Counted from the first letter of the stretch, positions 25,741 through 34,183 are shown. The stretch is 64,000 nt of DNA from Bacillota bacterium (GCA_023393235.1 JAEWMH010000119.1:4441-68440), one strand, 5' to 3'. Notes: generated by a model from the letters alone, not told the origin. Program-made: numbers and translations.

Positions 25741-25779
25741 GCAAGTTCCGTTTCGACGGGCTTGCCAGGTCTTTTTTTT
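25728..25779 (+). terminator. Regulated intrinsic terminator in the ABC operon leader
   Basis: AAGACCT plus CGGCAAG (25731-25746) pairs with CTTGCC and AGGTCTT (25761-25772), followed by eight T, ending 44 bp before the ABC ATPase start. Its 5' arm overlaps the 3' end of the aptamer, the expected on/off arrangement. Confidence 0.8.
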
Positions 25780-25822
25780 CATTTCTGAAGGACAGTTGGA
25801 TATCAAAAGGAGGGTGTGTCGG

Positions 25823-26854
25823 ATGGCGGCGGCAATACGGGTGGAGGGGCTGCAGAAAACGTTCCGTGTGAAGGAAAAGCGGGCCGGCTTAAAAGGAAGC
25901 GCAGAAGCGCTGTTCCGGCCGGTGTACAAGGAGAAGCTGGCGGTGAAGCCCATTGGCTTCCAGGTGGAGGAGGGGGAGATTCTGGCCTTTATGGGCCCCA
26001 ACGGAGCGGGCAAATCCACCACCATCAAGATGCTGACGGGCATCCTCCATCCCACGTCGGGTAAGGCGGAGGTGCTGGGCCTTTGCCCTTGGGAGGAGCG
26101 GCGCCGGTTAGGGTTCCTGGTGGGGTCGGTGTTCGGCCAGAAATCCCAGTTGTGGTACCATCTGCCGCCGGTGGATTCCTTCGAGCTCCTGGGAAGCATC
26201 TATGAGCTGCCTAAAGCCGACTTCATCCGCCGCCGCGACGAGCTGGCCGAGCGCTTCGAAATTACGCCATACCTGAACACACCCGTACGCCGTCTGTCCC
26301 TGGGGGAGCGGATGCGTTGTGAAATTGTGGCCGCGCTTTTGCACCGGCCCCGGGTTGTCTTTTTGGATGAGCCGACTATTGGTCTGGATGTGATCGTCAA
26401 GCAAAAAATCCGCGAGCTGATTCTGGAGATGAACCGGGAGGAGGGCACCACCTTGTTCCTGACCTCCCATGATGCCGGAGATATCGAGCAGTTGTGCAAA
26501 CGGGCCATCGTGATCAATCACGGGGAGATTATCCTGGATGAGCGGGTTTCCCGGATGAAGCGGGAATATCTCACCTACAAAACCGTCGAGCTGCGGCTGC
26601 GCGAGGTCTGCGCTCTGCCCCCGCTGCCGGGAGTGCGGATTTTGAAGCAAACGGCCAATGGGTTGAAGCTGAATGTGGACACATCGGTAATCGGGATGGA
26701 AGAGGTGCTGGGCCAACTGGTGGCGTGCTGCAAAATCGGGGACGTCACCATTGAAGATCCGCCCATGGAGGAGATCATCGCCAAGATTTATGAACGGACA
26801 GAACGGGTAGCGGACCGGCCTATAGAGTCCGTGCCGCTTGTAGGGGGGAGTTAG
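25823..26854 (+). CDS. ABC transporter ATP-binding protein (ABC-2 exporter)
   Basis: A 343-residue ATPase for a drug/multidrug-type exporter. Walker A is MGPNGAGKSTTIKML (about 56-70), the Q-loop GSVFGQKSQLW, the signature RLSLGERMRCEI, Walker B VVFLDEPTIGLDV and the switch histidine LTSHDAGD. A C-terminal domain of about 100 residues follows, as in the COG4586 type that pairs with two ABC-2 permeases. ATG 25823 lies 8 nt after AAAGGAGGG; longer frames upstream run through the leader and are rejected. The operon sits behind a ykkC-like switch, suggesting export of a small toxic or signalling metabolite (inference). Confidence 0.92.
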   Translation: MAAAIRVEGLQKTFRVKEKRAGLKGSAEALFRPVYKEKLAVKPIGFQVEEGEILAFMGPNGAGKSTTIKMLTGILHPTSGKAEVLGLCPWEERRRLGFLVGSVFGQKSQLWYHLPPVDSFELLGSIYELPKADFIRRRDELAERFEITPYLNTPVRRLSLGERMRCEIVAALLHRPRVVFLDEPTIGLDVIVKQKIRELILEMNREEGTTLFLTSHDAGDIEQLCKRAIVINHGEIILDERVSRMKREYLTYKTVELRLREVCALPPLPGVRILKQTANGLKLNVDTSVIGMEEVLGQLVACCKIGDVTIEDPPMEEIIAKIYERTERVADRPIESVPLVGGS

Positions 26855-26856
26855 CC

Positions 26857-27675
26857 GTGCAGTCTGTGTTCAAATGGGGCAAATTCGGATTGGGCAAATA
26901 CGGGGCCATCGGCAAAATCACCGTGAAGAACCAGTTCATGTATGCGGCCGATCTGTTTATCCGCACCCTCTTTCTGCTCCTGATCCTCTATGTGTTCACC
27001 CAACTGTGGAGTGTGACCTACGAAGGGGCGGGAGAGGCCGTTATCGGCGGCTACCGTTATCATGAGCTGATCTGGTATCTGATTTTCTCCGAATCCTTGA
27101 CCATGGCCATGCCTAAGCTTCATGTGACGGTGGAGGAGGAGGTTAAATCCGGCGGCATCGGTTATATGCTCTGCCGCCCCGTGAGCTATGTAGGCTACCG
27201 GTATGCGGAGTTCGCCGGAGAGTTTCTTGTGCGGCTTGTCTCCAACCTGCTGGTGGGCGGGGCGTTGGGTATCTTCCTGTTCGGCTTGCCGGATTTTGGC
27301 TGGGGATGGGTGGGGTTTCTGCCTGTTTTGATTGGAGGAGCGACGCTGAACTTTATGATCCGGATGCTGCTGGCCCTTTGCGCGTTTTGGGTGGAGGAAA
27401 TTCAGGGGCTGGTGTTTGTTTACGATAAGCTGCTGTTTACCATAGGGGGTATGCTGCTGCCCTTGGAGCTCTTTGCGGAGCCTTTCCGTACCATCTGCCG
27501 CTTCCTGCCCTTCCAGACCATGATTTATTTTCCCGTGAAATCAGCTATCCAGTTCGATGCTCTGCGTATGGTGCACATGCTGGGCATTCAGGCGTTATGG
27601 ATCGGGGGATTCGGTGCTCTCCTGTTTGCGGTGTACCGGAAGGGAGTGAGACGGCTCAATGTCAACGGCGGGTAA
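26857..27675 (+). CDS. ABC-2 family permease, first subunit
   Basis: A 272-residue integral membrane protein with six predicted helices, of the ABC-2 permease type that accompanies COG4586 ATPases. N-terminal segment is hydrophilic, then KNQFMYAADLFIRTLFLLLI starts helix 1. GTG 26857 is 2 bp after the ATPase stop, with AGGGGGGAG upstream. Together with the next gene it forms the transmembrane channel. No substrate can be assigned. Confidence 0.85.
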   Translation: MQSVFKWGKFGLGKYGAIGKITVKNQFMYAADLFIRTLFLLLILYVFTQLWSVTYEGAGEAVIGGYRYHELIWYLIFSESLTMAMPKLHVTVEEEVKSGGIGYMLCRPVSYVGYRYAEFAGEFLVRLVSNLLVGGALGIFLFGLPDFGWGWVGFLPVLIGGATLNFMIRMLLALCAFWVEEIQGLVFVYDKLLFTIGGMLLPLELFAEPFRTICRFLPFQTMIYFPVKSAIQFDALRMVHMLGIQALWIGGFGALLFAVYRKGVRRLNVNGG

Positions 27676-28465
27676 AGGCTTGATGCGCAAATACGGCTTT
27701 GTTCTGACAGCGTGGAAGCTGAATCTGGCAGGCGCCATGGAGTTCCGGATGAGCTTCTTCCTGACGGCGGGGATGATGATGCTGAACAATGCAGTGTTCC
27801 TTTTTTTCTGGGCCATGTACTTCCAGCGGTTTCCTCTGGTGAACGGCTGGTCCTTGAATGATGTCATGATGGTGTGGGCGGTAAGCACCACAGGCTATGG
27901 CATCTCCAACGTGCTTTTTGGGAATGCGCTGCGAATTGCCAACCTGGTGGCGGGAGGAGACCTGGATGCTTATCTGATTCAGCCGAAGCCGGTGCTGCTG
28001 AATGTGCTGGTTAACCGGATGTCCCTCCTGGCTGCCGGGGATCTGCTGTTCGGGCTGGTGTGCTACGGGATATTCGGCGACCACTCCCTTGCGGGATTCG
28101 GAAAGTTCGCAATAGCCGCCCTTTTTTCCACCTTGCTGTTTACCTTTTTTCACATCCTCACGCAATCCCTGGCCTTCTACATCGGTAACGCCGAAAATTT
28201 GGGCTACCAGTTTTTCATCGGATTTGTCACCTTCAGCACCTATCCGACGGATATTTTCAAGGGGATGGGCAGAATTCTGCTCTTCACCGTGATCCCCGCC
28301 GGATTCATCAGCTATATGCCCATCGGGCTGCTGCGGACACCTGAGGTTGGCTTTCTGACCGGTCTCCTGCTGGTTACAGCGCTGTTGGGCATAAGCGCCA
28401 TAACCGTGTTTTATAAAGGGCTGGCCCGTTACAGCTCCGGCAACCGGATCGGCATGAAAAGCTGA
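27659..28465 (+). CDS. ABC-2 family permease, second subunit
   Basis: A 268-residue membrane protein with about six helices, starting inside the end of the previous permease gene (17 bp overlap), so translation is coupled. The helix-2 to helix-4 region reads MMVWAVSTTGYGISNVLFGN and then GGDLDAYLIQPKPVLLNVL, a segment typical of COG3694 permeases (short amphipathic DxYLxxP loop). It is the last gene of the exporter operon; a short tandem repeat and a 183-bp element follow. Confidence 0.85.
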   Translation: MSTAGKGLMRKYGFVLTAWKLNLAGAMEFRMSFFLTAGMMMLNNAVFLFFWAMYFQRFPLVNGWSLNDVMMVWAVSTTGYGISNVLFGNALRIANLVAGGDLDAYLIQPKPVLLNVLVNRMSLLAAGDLLFGLVCYGIFGDHSLAGFGKFAIAALFSTLLFTFFHILTQSLAFYIGNAENLGYQFFIGFVTFSTYPTDIFKGMGRILLFTVIPAGFISYMPIGLLRTPEVGFLTGLLLVTALLGISAITVFYKGLARYSSGNRIGMKS

Positions 28466-28494
28466 CCGCTCATCGATACGGGCGGGAGGCAGAC

Positions 28495-28527
28495 GGCAGG
28501 CAGATGGCAGGCAGATGGCAGGCAACA
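28495..28527. repeat. 11-bp tandem repeat
   Basis: GGCAGGCAGAT occurs twice in tandem (28495-28505, 28506-28516), followed by a third degenerate unit, GGCAGGCAACA. It lies in the intergenic region after the ABC permease gene. A slippage product is likely; no function is evident. Confidence 0.6.
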
Positions 28528-28544
28528 GGCGGGCTGCATCGCTG

Positions 28545-28727
28545 TAACGGAACTCACCGGCTCTTAACGGGCACAATACGGCCGATTTGGAACGTAACGG
28601 AACTCAACGGCCCTTACAGTTCCAATTGTCTGCTTTTCGCCTACTGCTATGCCTCTAAGAGCCGGAGAGCTCCGTTAAAAAACCGCGGAGGGCAATTTCG
28701 CCGTTTAAGCGTCTCTCAATTCCGTTA
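28545..28727. repeat. 183-bp four-module element, copy 2
   Basis: TAACGG at 28545 and 28595 and inverted CCGTTA at 28672-28677 and 28722-28727 repeat the 50-83-50 geometry exactly. Modules are of the TAACGGAACT-N6-CTCTTA type. It lies between two convergent genes, the ABC permease and the DUF4179 gene. Confidence 0.8.
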
Positions 28728-28772
28728 AAGGTTTACGCGCCCCACAAACTCAGGCAAACGGTTCCCTCCGTT

Positions 28773-29759
28773 CTAATATAACCGGATGCGCTCCTTTAGC
28801 CGGTAAACTGGAGCTGTACTATCTGGGCTTGGCCCCCACAGTTCTTCATGAATCCGCCACTCTGGCTCAACCTCTTCAATGACCAGATACAGCTCCTGCG
28901 GGTGATGGAAATACAGGCTTTCGAATACGGCTTTGTTTGAATAATTGGCATCGGTGTACGTGTTTTTGTAAGCTGCGCGGTTCCCCATTTCGTCCTCCAG
29001 GTACGTCCGCTCCAGGGAAGGGGCGAAATCTGTGTCCTGTACAGTCAACGATAATACGGTTTCCATCGGGTATAGAGCGACTGTCCCAACATGAAGAGGA
29101 TATTGGCCCCCCTCTGTCTGGAGCTTGAAGCTCAGCCCGGCATCATGAGTGTAAACCTTGCTTTCGGACGGTGTGTTGGCAATGGTGAAGGTCCGCACCT
29201 GCTTTGCTTTATCCTTGTTCCATACCTCCAATCTGATCTCCCCGGAATAAGAGAACCCTTCCGCGGCCTGCAGGCGCAAATAGCCGTTGTATATTCCGGG
29301 TTTATCTTCTTCGATGCTGTAGGTTGTCGCGGAGGTGCCGTAACCGGGCCCAGCCTCGCCAGGGTCTAACAGCAAATTTCCATTTTCGTCCGAAACCCTG
29401 AACACCAGCTTGTGCTCCAGGCCGGGTTTTGTCTGGATGGTGAAGGGGATATACAGCAGCCTGGAATCGGACGTAATTTCCGGGATGGTCAGGGTCAGGC
29501 CTTGTTTACTTTGCTTCAGGTTGACGGACTGGATGAGCCGCTGATAAATATCCGCAGGTATCGAATCGCTCCCGATAACGGGACTTTTGACAAATGCGGC
29601 GACAGCCGGGTATGCACACAGAACGGCCAGAATCAATACTGCTGCGGCGGATGCCACCAGGGTGGAGGGCGGCCGGTAGCGTCTTTTGCGCTGGGCTCTG
29701 TCGATGGCATTGCGGATGACAGCATCCAGCTTGTCCGGGATTTGAACCTCAGAATTCAT
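28773..29759 (-). CDS. DUF4179-type membrane protein, probable anti-sigma factor
   Basis: A 328-residue single-pass protein: about 30 cytoplasmic residues (IPDKLDAVIRNAIDRAQRKR), one membrane helix (about 38-58, STLVASAAAVLILAVLCAYP), and a large extracellular beta-rich domain with a DUF4179-like start (SVNLKQSKQGLTLTIPEITS). The start overlaps the end of the ECF sigma gene by 11 bp, and GGTGGGAGG serves as ribosome-binding site. Proteins in this position usually bind the sigma factor through the cytoplasmic part and sense envelope stress; that role is inferred from topology and coupling. Confidence 0.8.
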   Translation of the reverse strand: MNSEVQIPDKLDAVIRNAIDRAQRKRRYRPPSTLVASAAAVLILAVLCAYPAVAAFVKSPVIGSDSIPADIYQRLIQSVNLKQSKQGLTLTIPEITSDSRLLYIPFTIQTKPGLEHKLVFRVSDENGNLLLDPGEAGPGYGTSATTYSIEEDKPGIYNGYLRLQAAEGFSYSGEIRLEVWNKDKAKQVRTFTIANTPSESKVYTHDAGLSFKLQTEGGQYPLHVGTVALYPMETVLSLTVQDTDFAPSLERTYLEDEMGNRAAYKNTYTDANYSNKAVFESLYFHHPQELYLVIEEVEPEWRIHEELWGPSPDSTAPVYRLKERIRLY

Positions 29760-30270
29760 GGTTAGGCCTCCCACCAATATAGGCTTTGAGCTTTTTCAGC
29801 GCCCGGTGCAGATGGGTTTTCACCGTACCTACCGGGGTTTCCAATATCTCGGCAATCTGGCTGTTCGGCAGATCATGCAGATATTTAAGAATGATGACGG
29901 TTTTGTAGGGTTCATTGAGCCGGTCAACAGCTTCCAACAGATCCAGCTTGTCCTCCACAGCCAGGCCGGCCGCATCGGCGATGTCCCGTTCCGTGAGGAG
30001 GGGCCAGCCGGAGCGGGATTTCTTTTTCATCAGCAGCGCTTGATTAATGAGGATTTTAACCAGCCAGGTAGTAAAATACTCCGCATGCTTCAGCTTCCCG
30101 ATGGAACGGAAGGCATGGTAGACGGTTTCCCCGACAATATCCAATGCGTCCTGCTCATTTTTCACATACAGGTAAGCCGTTTTGTACAAAAGCCCCCTGC
30201 GTTCGGTTATGAGTTCATAAAAGCTTTGGGGATCCCCCTTTTTGGCCTTTTCGATTTTCTCCATATCCAT
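29749..30270 (-). CDS. ECF-type RNA polymerase sigma factor
   Basis: A 173-residue sigma-70 family factor with region 2 (QSFYELITERRGLLYKTAYL, DALDIVGETVYHAFRSIGKL) and region 4 (LNEPYKTVIILKYLHDLPNS, then EILETPVGTVKTHLHRALKKL). No region 1 or 3, as expected for ECF factors. It is coupled to the downstream DUF4179 gene. Upstream on the minus strand TGAAACC is present near 30345, reminiscent of ECF -35 boxes, but the matching -10 is unclear, so autoregulation is only suspected. Confidence 0.9.
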   Translation of the reverse strand: MDMEKIEKAKKGDPQSFYELITERRGLLYKTAYLYVKNEQDALDIVGETVYHAFRSIGKLKHAEYFTTWLVKILINQALLMKKKSRSGWPLLTERDIADAAGLAVEDKLDLLEAVDRLNEPYKTVIILKYLHDLPNSQIAEILETPVGTVKTHLHRALKKLKAYIGGRPNHEF

Positions 30271-30547
30271 TGGGATGCTCCTCCTTAATTGGAACAGGCA
30301 AGTCTATACAAAAGGATTAGATATCGCTCCAACCAATTTGGTTTCAAAATAGACCAAAAAGTTAGTTTTAGTCCCTTAGTCCGTCTTCCAGACCCGCCAG
30401 TTATTCCGGATCGGATATTTTTTCTTTTATTGGAAATGAAAAATTGAAAAAATTAGCGTTTTTTGTAGTATACTAGTCCTAAGCTATCGTTTATAATGAA
30501 AAAAATAAGTTTGTGCAGGATCCCTGGGAGCGGTTAGGAGGCCTATA

Positions 30548-31006
30548 ATGAAGGCGGAATACATAAATCCATTTCTGGAATCTGCCAGTATTGTGCTGGA
30601 GCAGATGATATGCGTGCGCCCGACCACGGGGGAGCTCGGCATTAAAGATGTGAAGCTTGCCGACAATTACATATGGATACAGATTGGGCTTACCGGCCAA
30701 ATGCAAGGGGATATCGTGTTTGGGCTTCATGAATCGGTTGCGCTGAAGCTGGTTTCGGCGATGATGGGCGGCTTTACCATTACGGAAATTGATGAAATGA
30801 GCAAAAGCGCCATCTCCGAGCTGGGCAATATGATCAGCGGCAATGCCAGCACCATTCTTTTTAATCAGGGAGTGAAGGTGGACATTACGCCCCCGGTGGT
30901 GCTGCAATCGGCCAGCCATGCAGGGTTTACCGCCAAGAAGGCTCTTACCATTCCGCTGATTATCAACGGCATCGGAGAGATGGATATTCAAGTGCTGATT
31001 TCCTGA
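30548..31006 (+). CDS. CheX-like protein (chemotaxis phosphatase family)
   Basis: A 152-residue CheX/CheC-family protein. The catalytic helix reads SAISELGNMISGNAS, with the paired Glu and Asn needed in CheX to dephosphorylate CheY-P; the beta-sheet region is GDIVFGLHESVALKLVSAMM. No chemotaxis or flagellar gene is nearby, so it may act on another response regulator. It has its own upstream AT-rich promoter region (TATACT near 30469, TATAAT at 30492) and is followed 24 bp later by an SDR gene with which it may be cotranscribed. Confidence 0.85.
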   Translation: MKAEYINPFLESASIVLEQMICVRPTTGELGIKDVKLADNYIWIQIGLTGQMQGDIVFGLHESVALKLVSAMMGGFTITEIDEMSKSAISELGNMISGNASTILFNQGVKVDITPPVVLQSASHAGFTAKKALTIPLIINGIGEMDIQVLIS

Positions 31007-31030
31007 TCGGACAGGAGGGACGATTGATAC

Positions 31031-31816
31031 ATGAAAGGAATCTCCCTGGACGGAGCGGTAGCTGTCATTACCGGCGCCTCCGGCGGGCTCGGTTCCGTCC
31101 TGGCGGCGGAGCTGGCCAGCCGGGGCTCTTATGTTGTGCTCGCAGGGCGTTCTCCGGAGAGGCTTAGTCTTTTGGCAGGCAAGCTGGGGGAACGGGCCTC
31201 CTGGGCCTCCATGGATATCACCTCTTTTGAGAGCATACAGGCAGCCGTTTCGGAGATTATGTCGAGACATGGGCGTATCGACGTATGGATTAACAATGCC
31301 GGTTTTGGGATCTTCGAGAGGGCGGATGAGGCCCCACTCGAGCATTTTGAAGCGATGATGGACGTGAATTATATGGGGACGGTCCGCTGTACTAAGGCCG
31401 TTCTTCCTTATATGCAGAAGGCGGGCAAAGGGCAGATCGTCAATATCGCCTCTCTCGCCGGCAAAATCGGTACAGCCAAGGGCAGCGGCTATTGCGCCTC
31501 CAAACATGCGGTATTGGGTTTCACCGACAGCCTGCGGCAGGAGTTGGCGGGAACAGGGATTACGGTCACGGCTATTAATCCCGGGCCTATAGACACTCCT
31601 TTTTTTGACCAGGCTGATCCGGAAGGCCATTATGTGGAGAATATCCGGTGGATGATGCTGCGTCCGGAGCAGGTGGCCCGCAAAACGGCAGAGGCGATTG
31701 CCAAGGGCCGCAAGGAAGCGGATCTTCCGTTTTTTCCGGCTGCGGGAGCGCGGATTCTCCGGCTTTTTCCCCGTTTGGCCGATGGTCCGGTGGGGCGTCT
31801 CATGAACAAAAAATAA
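31031..31816 (+). CDS. Short-chain dehydrogenase/reductase
   Basis: A 261-residue classical SDR oxidoreductase. Cofactor motif TGASGGLG at about 14-21, NNAGFGIFE with the conserved NNAG, catalytic Ser in IVNIASLAG and Tyr-Lys in GYCASKHAV, then NPGPIDTPF. The residue after the second strand (AGRSPERL) suggests NADP(H). The C-terminus is extended beyond the core by about 40 residues (RILRLFPRLADGPVGRLMNK), resembling the DltE/YqjQ-like subgroup. Substrate unknown. An intrinsic terminator follows. Confidence 0.9.
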   Translation: MKGISLDGAVAVITGASGGLGSVLAAELASRGSYVVLAGRSPERLSLLAGKLGERASWASMDITSFESIQAAVSEIMSRHGRIDVWINNAGFGIFERADEAPLEHFEAMMDVNYMGTVRCTKAVLPYMQKAGKGQIVNIASLAGKIGTAKGSGYCASKHAVLGFTDSLRQELAGTGITVTAINPGPIDTPFFDQADPEGHYVENIRWMMLRPEQVARKTAEAIAKGRKEADLPFFPAAGARILRLFPRLADGPVGRLMNKK

Positions 31817-31825
31817 GCGGCAACG

Positions 31826-31863
31826 AAGCGCATTCTCCGGGAGAGCGGGGGTGCGCTTTTTCC
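31826..31863 (+). terminator. Terminator after the SDR gene
   Basis: AAGCGCA (31826-31832) and TGCGCTT (31852-31858) form the stem around a GC-rich, self-pairing CTCC..GGGAG loop region, followed by TTTT. Confidence 0.75.
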
Positions 31864-31992
31864 GTCGGGTACCTTGGAAAATAACAAAGATGGTCAAGCT
31901 GATAAATTTGCATTGTTTCCCGGCGCAACTTCCCCTAATATAAGATTAAAAGCGACATATGCGTTCAGCAGTTTATCGGAGGTTTTTTTTCC

Positions 31993-32577
31993 ATGTCTAC
32001 ATACCTGTCCATGCTGTTCACATCGGATTATATGTCCCTGCCCAAGGCGACCCAGCAGGAGATTTATAAAGAATACTATAAACTGGTGTATCCGTTGATT
32101 TATTTTATTCTGAAGGAATATCCGGCAACGGAGGATGTCATCCAGGAGTCTTTTTTGCGTACGCTGGAGAAGTCTCACCAGCTGCAGGACGTACGGAGGC
32201 TCGAGGGTTGGCTGCGGATGGTGGCGCGTTCGGTTGCGCTGAATTATCTGCGGAAGCTCAAGCGCAACCGGACTGAGCTGGAGACCGACGAGATCTTCGG
32301 CATCAGCGGGACTCCGGCGGGCATCGTCCGCCCTTCTCTGGAGGAAGAGGTGGAAGTAAATCTGATGAAGGAGGATATCCGCAAATATCTGGATCTTCTG
32401 AAGCCCGAGTACCGCCAGCTGATTGAGATGCGCTGGTACAGCAATTTGAGCTACCGGGAAATGGCCGCGGCTTTAGGCACGACCGAGAATGTGGTGCGCC
32501 AGAAGCTTTACCGGGCCCGGGAAACGGTCCGGGACAAGCTGAAGGAAAATTGGGAGGGTGTGCGGATCAGACATTAG
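31993..32577 (+). CDS. ECF-type sigma factor without adjacent anti-sigma gene
   Basis: A 194-residue sigma-70 family factor. Region 2 reads EIYKEYYKLVYPLIYFILKE and DVIQESFLRTLEKS, and the region 4 helix-turn-helix NLSYREMAAALGTTENVVRQ, then KLYRARETVRDKL. ATG 31993 follows CGGAGG and a T-run. The next gene is a DEAD-box helicase, and the preceding gene ends in a terminator, so no membrane anti-sigma factor is linked. Its control must be transcriptional or by an unlinked partner. Confidence 0.88.
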   Translation: MSTYLSMLFTSDYMSLPKATQQEIYKEYYKLVYPLIYFILKEYPATEDVIQESFLRTLEKSHQLQDVRRLEGWLRMVARSVALNYLRKLKRNRTELETDEIFGISGTPAGIVRPSLEEEVEVNLMKEDIRKYLDLLKPEYRQLIEMRWYSNLSYREMAAALGTTENVVRQKLYRARETVRDKLKENWEGVRIRH

Positions 32578-32667
32578 GCGGCCTGCAGGGTTGGACTTTT
32601 GGTCCCGGGGCATCCTATAATGGAAAAACGCCGGACGGCGTCACCCTTGAAGCATAAAGGAGTTTAT

Positions 32668-34167
32668 ATGACCATTCATACGTTCGAGGCCCTTCCCCTT
32701 GGCAAGGCCTTGATTCAAAATGTGCACAGCATGAATATAACCGAACCGACCCCCATTCAGAAGGAAGCGATCCCTGTGATTCTGGAAGGGCGGGACCTAA
32801 TCGCCCAATCTCAGACCGGCTCCGGCAAAACGCTGGCTTACGCCCTTCCCGTCCTGGAACGGATTGACCCTGCCCTGAAGAAGCAGCAGGCGCTGATTCT
32901 GGTTCCGACCCGCGAGCTGGGAGCACAGATCTTCCGGGTGATGGAGCAGGCTGCCCTGAACACCGGGGTGGAGGCGCAGCTGTTGATCGGCGGCGCCTCT
33001 ATCAGCAGGCAAATTGACCGGCTGCGGCTGCATCCCCAGGTGGTGATCGGTACCCCCGGACGGGTGCTGGAGCTGATCAAGCTGCGGAAGCTGTCCATGC
33101 ACCATGTGAAGACTATTATCGTGGATGAAGCGGATCATATCTTCGAGCAGGGAGAGGGCCGTGAGGTCGAAACGGTGATCAAAAGCGCCATGCGGGACCG
33201 GCAGCTTTGCTTCTTCTCGGCGACTATTCCCGATCCGGTCCGTTATCTGGCGGACCGCTGGATGCAGGACCCGGTTTCGGTGCAGATCGAACCCGAGCAC
33301 AAAACCGCAAGCACACTGGAGCATCTCTACGTCGTTACACCGGACCGGGAGCGCATTGATACCCTTCGCAGACTGGTCAAAACCTTGGTGCCCCGGTCTG
33401 GAATTATCTTTACCAACCAGGTGAACGACATTGGGGAAATTCTGGCCAAGCTCCAGTATGCGGGGCTTTCTGTCGAAGGTTTGTACAGTGAGGCGGGCAA
33501 GCAGGACCGGGCCAAGGTGATGAAGGACTTCCGGGAAGGCCGTCTGCAGCTTTTGTTGGCTACGGATGTGGCTGCCCGGGGGTTGGACATTCCCGAGGTG
33601 ACCCATGTGTTCCACTTCGATCTCCCCGTGGATGCCGATCATTACGTGCACCGCTCTGGACGGACAGGCCGGATGGGCCGGCAGGGGGTATCGGTAGCCC
33701 TGTGTGCCCCTAACCAGCTGTTTATCCTGGAGAAGTTCTCCAAGAGCCTAGGGATTGATTTTGAGAAAAGAGTGCTGTTTGAGGGCCGGTTTTTGCGTGA
33801 GCAAGAGCTGCCCAAACGCCTCCTTCACCAAGAGGGGAACGGACAGACGGGACGTGGCGGACGAGCGCCTGTAGTGGACCGTTCCAGAGGAGCGGCTGAG
33901 ACCCGCGGCAGAACACCGGAGCTCCGTGAGGAAAACCGGGAAAAGGGTGGCCGCACTGTTGCCGGACGCCGCCAGGGCTCCGAGGACGGTCGTGCTTATG
34001 GACGTGACTCCGGTACCGCCGCATCCCCGCGGCAGGACAAAGCACCCGGCACCCGGCAGCAGGAGGCCAAATCCTCTGCCCGCGGCGGTAAGGTAGCCCG
34101 CAAGGCCGATCAGAAGAATAAAGGGGCGCCGCGCTGGCTCAAGGAAAAGCGGGGCTCCCAGGAATAA
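32668..34167 (+). CDS. DEAD-box ATP-dependent RNA helicase
   Basis: A 499-residue DEAD-box helicase acting on RNA structure (ribosome assembly or mRNA decay). Motifs in order: Q-motif FEALPLGKALIQNVHSMNI then EPTPIQ, motif I AQSQTGSGKT, Ia PTREL, Ib TPGR, II VDEADH, III SAT, IV IIFTN, V ATDVAARGLDIP, VI HRSGRTGRMG. The last about 120 residues form a basic, Gly/Arg-rich, low-complexity tail (TGRGGRAPVVDRSRGAAETR). ATG 32668 has AAAGGAG upstream; the frame extends to 32599 without a good site. Closest in kind to CshA/CshC/YfmL-type helicases; which one is not certain. Confidence 0.92.
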   Translation: MTIHTFEALPLGKALIQNVHSMNITEPTPIQKEAIPVILEGRDLIAQSQTGSGKTLAYALPVLERIDPALKKQQALILVPTRELGAQIFRVMEQAALNTGVEAQLLIGGASISRQIDRLRLHPQVVIGTPGRVLELIKLRKLSMHHVKTIIVDEADHIFEQGEGREVETVIKSAMRDRQLCFFSATIPDPVRYLADRWMQDPVSVQIEPEHKTASTLEHLYVVTPDRERIDTLRRLVKTLVPRSGIIFTNQVNDIGEILAKLQYAGLSVEGLYSEAGKQDRAKVMKDFREGRLQLLLATDVAARGLDIPEVTHVFHFDLPVDADHYVHRSGRTGRMGRQGVSVALCAPNQLFILEKFSKSLGIDFEKRVLFEGRFLREQELPKRLLHQEGNGQTGRGGRAPVVDRSRGAAETRGRTPELREENREKGGRTVAGRRQGSEDGRAYGRDSGTAASPRQDKAPGTRQQEAKSSARGGKVARKADQKNKGAPRWLKEKRGSQE

Positions 34168-34183
34168 GTCGTTGGTTTCATAA

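Noticed and set aside
25634..25779. T-box leader for the ABC operon.
   Set aside because: No T-box bulge sequence (AGGGUGGNACCGCG) or specifier stem; the GAACCGAGCG stretch fits the ykkC order better.
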